8,234 bases of DNA, from the NCBI GenBank assembly GCA_025965815.1, contig JAOPWF010000598.1:1-8234 (forward strand). Reading direction: 5' to 3'. Below, piece by piece: positions 7,637 to 8,234 of the stretch. The translations under genes and the position numbers were made by a program. The stretch is from Mycobacterium sp. GTDB lineage: Bacteria > Actinomycetota > Actinomycetes > Mycobacteriales > Mycobacteriaceae. Below the pieces are notes generated by a model that had not been told where the DNA came from, ran no database searches, and saw only the letters and a program-made list of their open reading frames with translations. How positions within the stretch are numbered: position 1 is the stretch's first letter; every line of letters begins with the position of its first letter.

Positions 7637-8020
7637 ATCAGCACCATCACGTCCCCCGTAAGCCTGGCCGACCTACCGGGCGACCGTGCCCCGTTGCCGC
7701 CTCCCTCGAACTCGTCGGTGAGCGGGGGCCCTGCTGGTCATTCGCGAGCTCTGGCTGCGTAGCACCCGGTTCGGAGGCATCGTCTGCGGCACCGGAGCAC
7801 CCCGCAACCGGATCGAAGCGCGGCTGAAGGCCCTTCAGGACGCCGGAGTGGTCGCCAGGACCCGTATCAGTCCGCAGCGCCACGCTTCGATTACCACCTG
7901 ACCGAATCCGGGCGGGCACTCGTCCCGGTGCTGGACGCCCTGCGCGACTGGGGGCTGGCGCACGCGGTCAGTCCCGACGACCCGCAACGGACCCGGCACC
8001 AAGCGACACTCGACCTGTAG
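7637..8020 (+). pseudogene. HxlR-family winged-helix transcriptional regulator, frameshifted
   Basis: HxlR regulators are DNA-binding proteins of about 110-130 residues, often controlling a neighbouring oxidoreductase. The parts lie in successive frames: RPCPVAASLELVGER, then ALLVIRELWLRSTRFGGI with APRNRIEARLKALQDAGVV, then RFDYHLTESGRALVPVLDAL and RDWGLAHAVSPDDPQ to stop TAG 8018-8020. Restoring a T between 7725 and 7726 rebuilds the family hallmark GERWALLVIREL. Restoring one base at 7864-7865 joins ARTR to YQSAAPRFDYHL. A further missing C near 7661-7663 would join SPVS to PGRPTGRP. The apparent start is ATC 7637 after a good ribosome binding site. The remaining winged-helix sequence is well preserved, so decay looks recent. 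A decayed monooxygenase gene follows about 26 bases on, its probable former target. Confidence 0.8.
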
Positions 8021-8046
8021 CTGCAGGCTCGCGCCAGTTTCGGTGC

Positions 8047-8234
8047 ATAACACAGCGGATCGCCGTGATCGGGGCTGGCCACCGCGGTCGCTCTGCAGCG
8101 GAGCGGCCGCGACGTTACCGTCATCGAGGAGCGGTCCGACACCTCGAGCGGCGCGGGGATCAGCATCTGGCCCAACGCGGTGGCGGCGCTGGATCAGATC
8201 GCACTCGACGACGCACGAGGCCGCCGCGGTGATC
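8047..8234 (+). pseudogene. FAD-dependent monooxygenase (PHBH fold), decayed and cut by the window edge
   Basis: This is the N-terminal FAD-binding part of a flavoprotein aromatic-hydroxylase-like enzyme. RIAVIGAG lies in one frame (8056-8079), then ATAVALQRSGRDVTVIEERS and SGAGISIWPNAVAALDQIALDD in another (8078-8215). The match SGAGISIWPN is typical of the family. Between the two parts, the expected second half of the dinucleotide-binding motif (GAGxGGL) is missing, so FAD binding would fail even if the frame were repaired. A second frame change seems to occur near 8216, after which EAAAVI can be read to the window end. The reading begins ATA-ACA-CAG (8047-8055), suggesting an ancestral ATG changed to ATA. 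It follows the HxlR pseudogene on the same strand. The substrate cannot be inferred. Confidence 0.75.

Noticed and set aside
8014..8027. Imperfect 14-base palindrome CCTGTAGCTGCAGG at the HxlR stop codon
   Set aside because: One mismatched pair, overlaps coding sequence, and short palindromes are frequent by chance; no second copy was seen near a promoter.

Overview
The window looks like chromosomal DNA from a high-GC actinobacterium, most likely a Mycobacterium of the rapid-growing (Mycolicibacterium) type. The evidence is the gene order folC-valS-(homologue of M. tuberculosis Rv2449c) on one strand, protein sequences close to remembered mycobacterial FolC, ValS and Rv2449c/Rv2953, and a mycobacterial-style TANNNT promoter with an apparently leaderless GTG start. 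No species is claimed.

Layout. From about 7.43 kb down to base 1 everything is on the minus strand, read right to left: the end of a decayed small membrane-protein gene, an intact S9-family prolyl-oligopeptidase-like peptidase (ATGA overlap with the membrane remnant), an intact Rv2449c-like saccharopine-dehydrogenase/trans-acting enoyl reductase-type protein 11 bases further on, a DUF937 pseudogene with its own ribosome binding site and terminator, valyl-tRNA synthetase valS with its own promoter, and folC overlapping valS by ATGA and running off the left edge. From about 7.64 kb to the right edge the plus strand holds two decayed genes in tandem: an HxlR-type regulator and the first part of an FAD-dependent monooxygenase.

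Main points. Three long genes (valS, the Rv2449c homologue and the S9 peptidase, about 6 kb in total) are undamaged. The short or accessory genes between and beside them carry at least eight frame-breaking lesions, several of them single-base losses that can be placed to the base because repairing them restores a family motif. FolC is in frame throughout except for one amber codon at codon 32, in the loop where M. tuberculosis carries para-aminosalicylate resistance mutations. This pattern suggests real gene decay rather than uniformly poor sequence, but it needs checking against reads.

How the genes work together: valS-folC is a housekeeping translation/folate unit. The S9 peptidase and Rv2449c homologue appear co-transcribed, but nothing in the sequence shows a shared pathway. 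The HxlR regulator plus monooxygenase would have been a regulator/oxidoreductase pair before decay. I see no CRISPR, phage, insertion sequence, RNA gene or convincing new multi-gene system.
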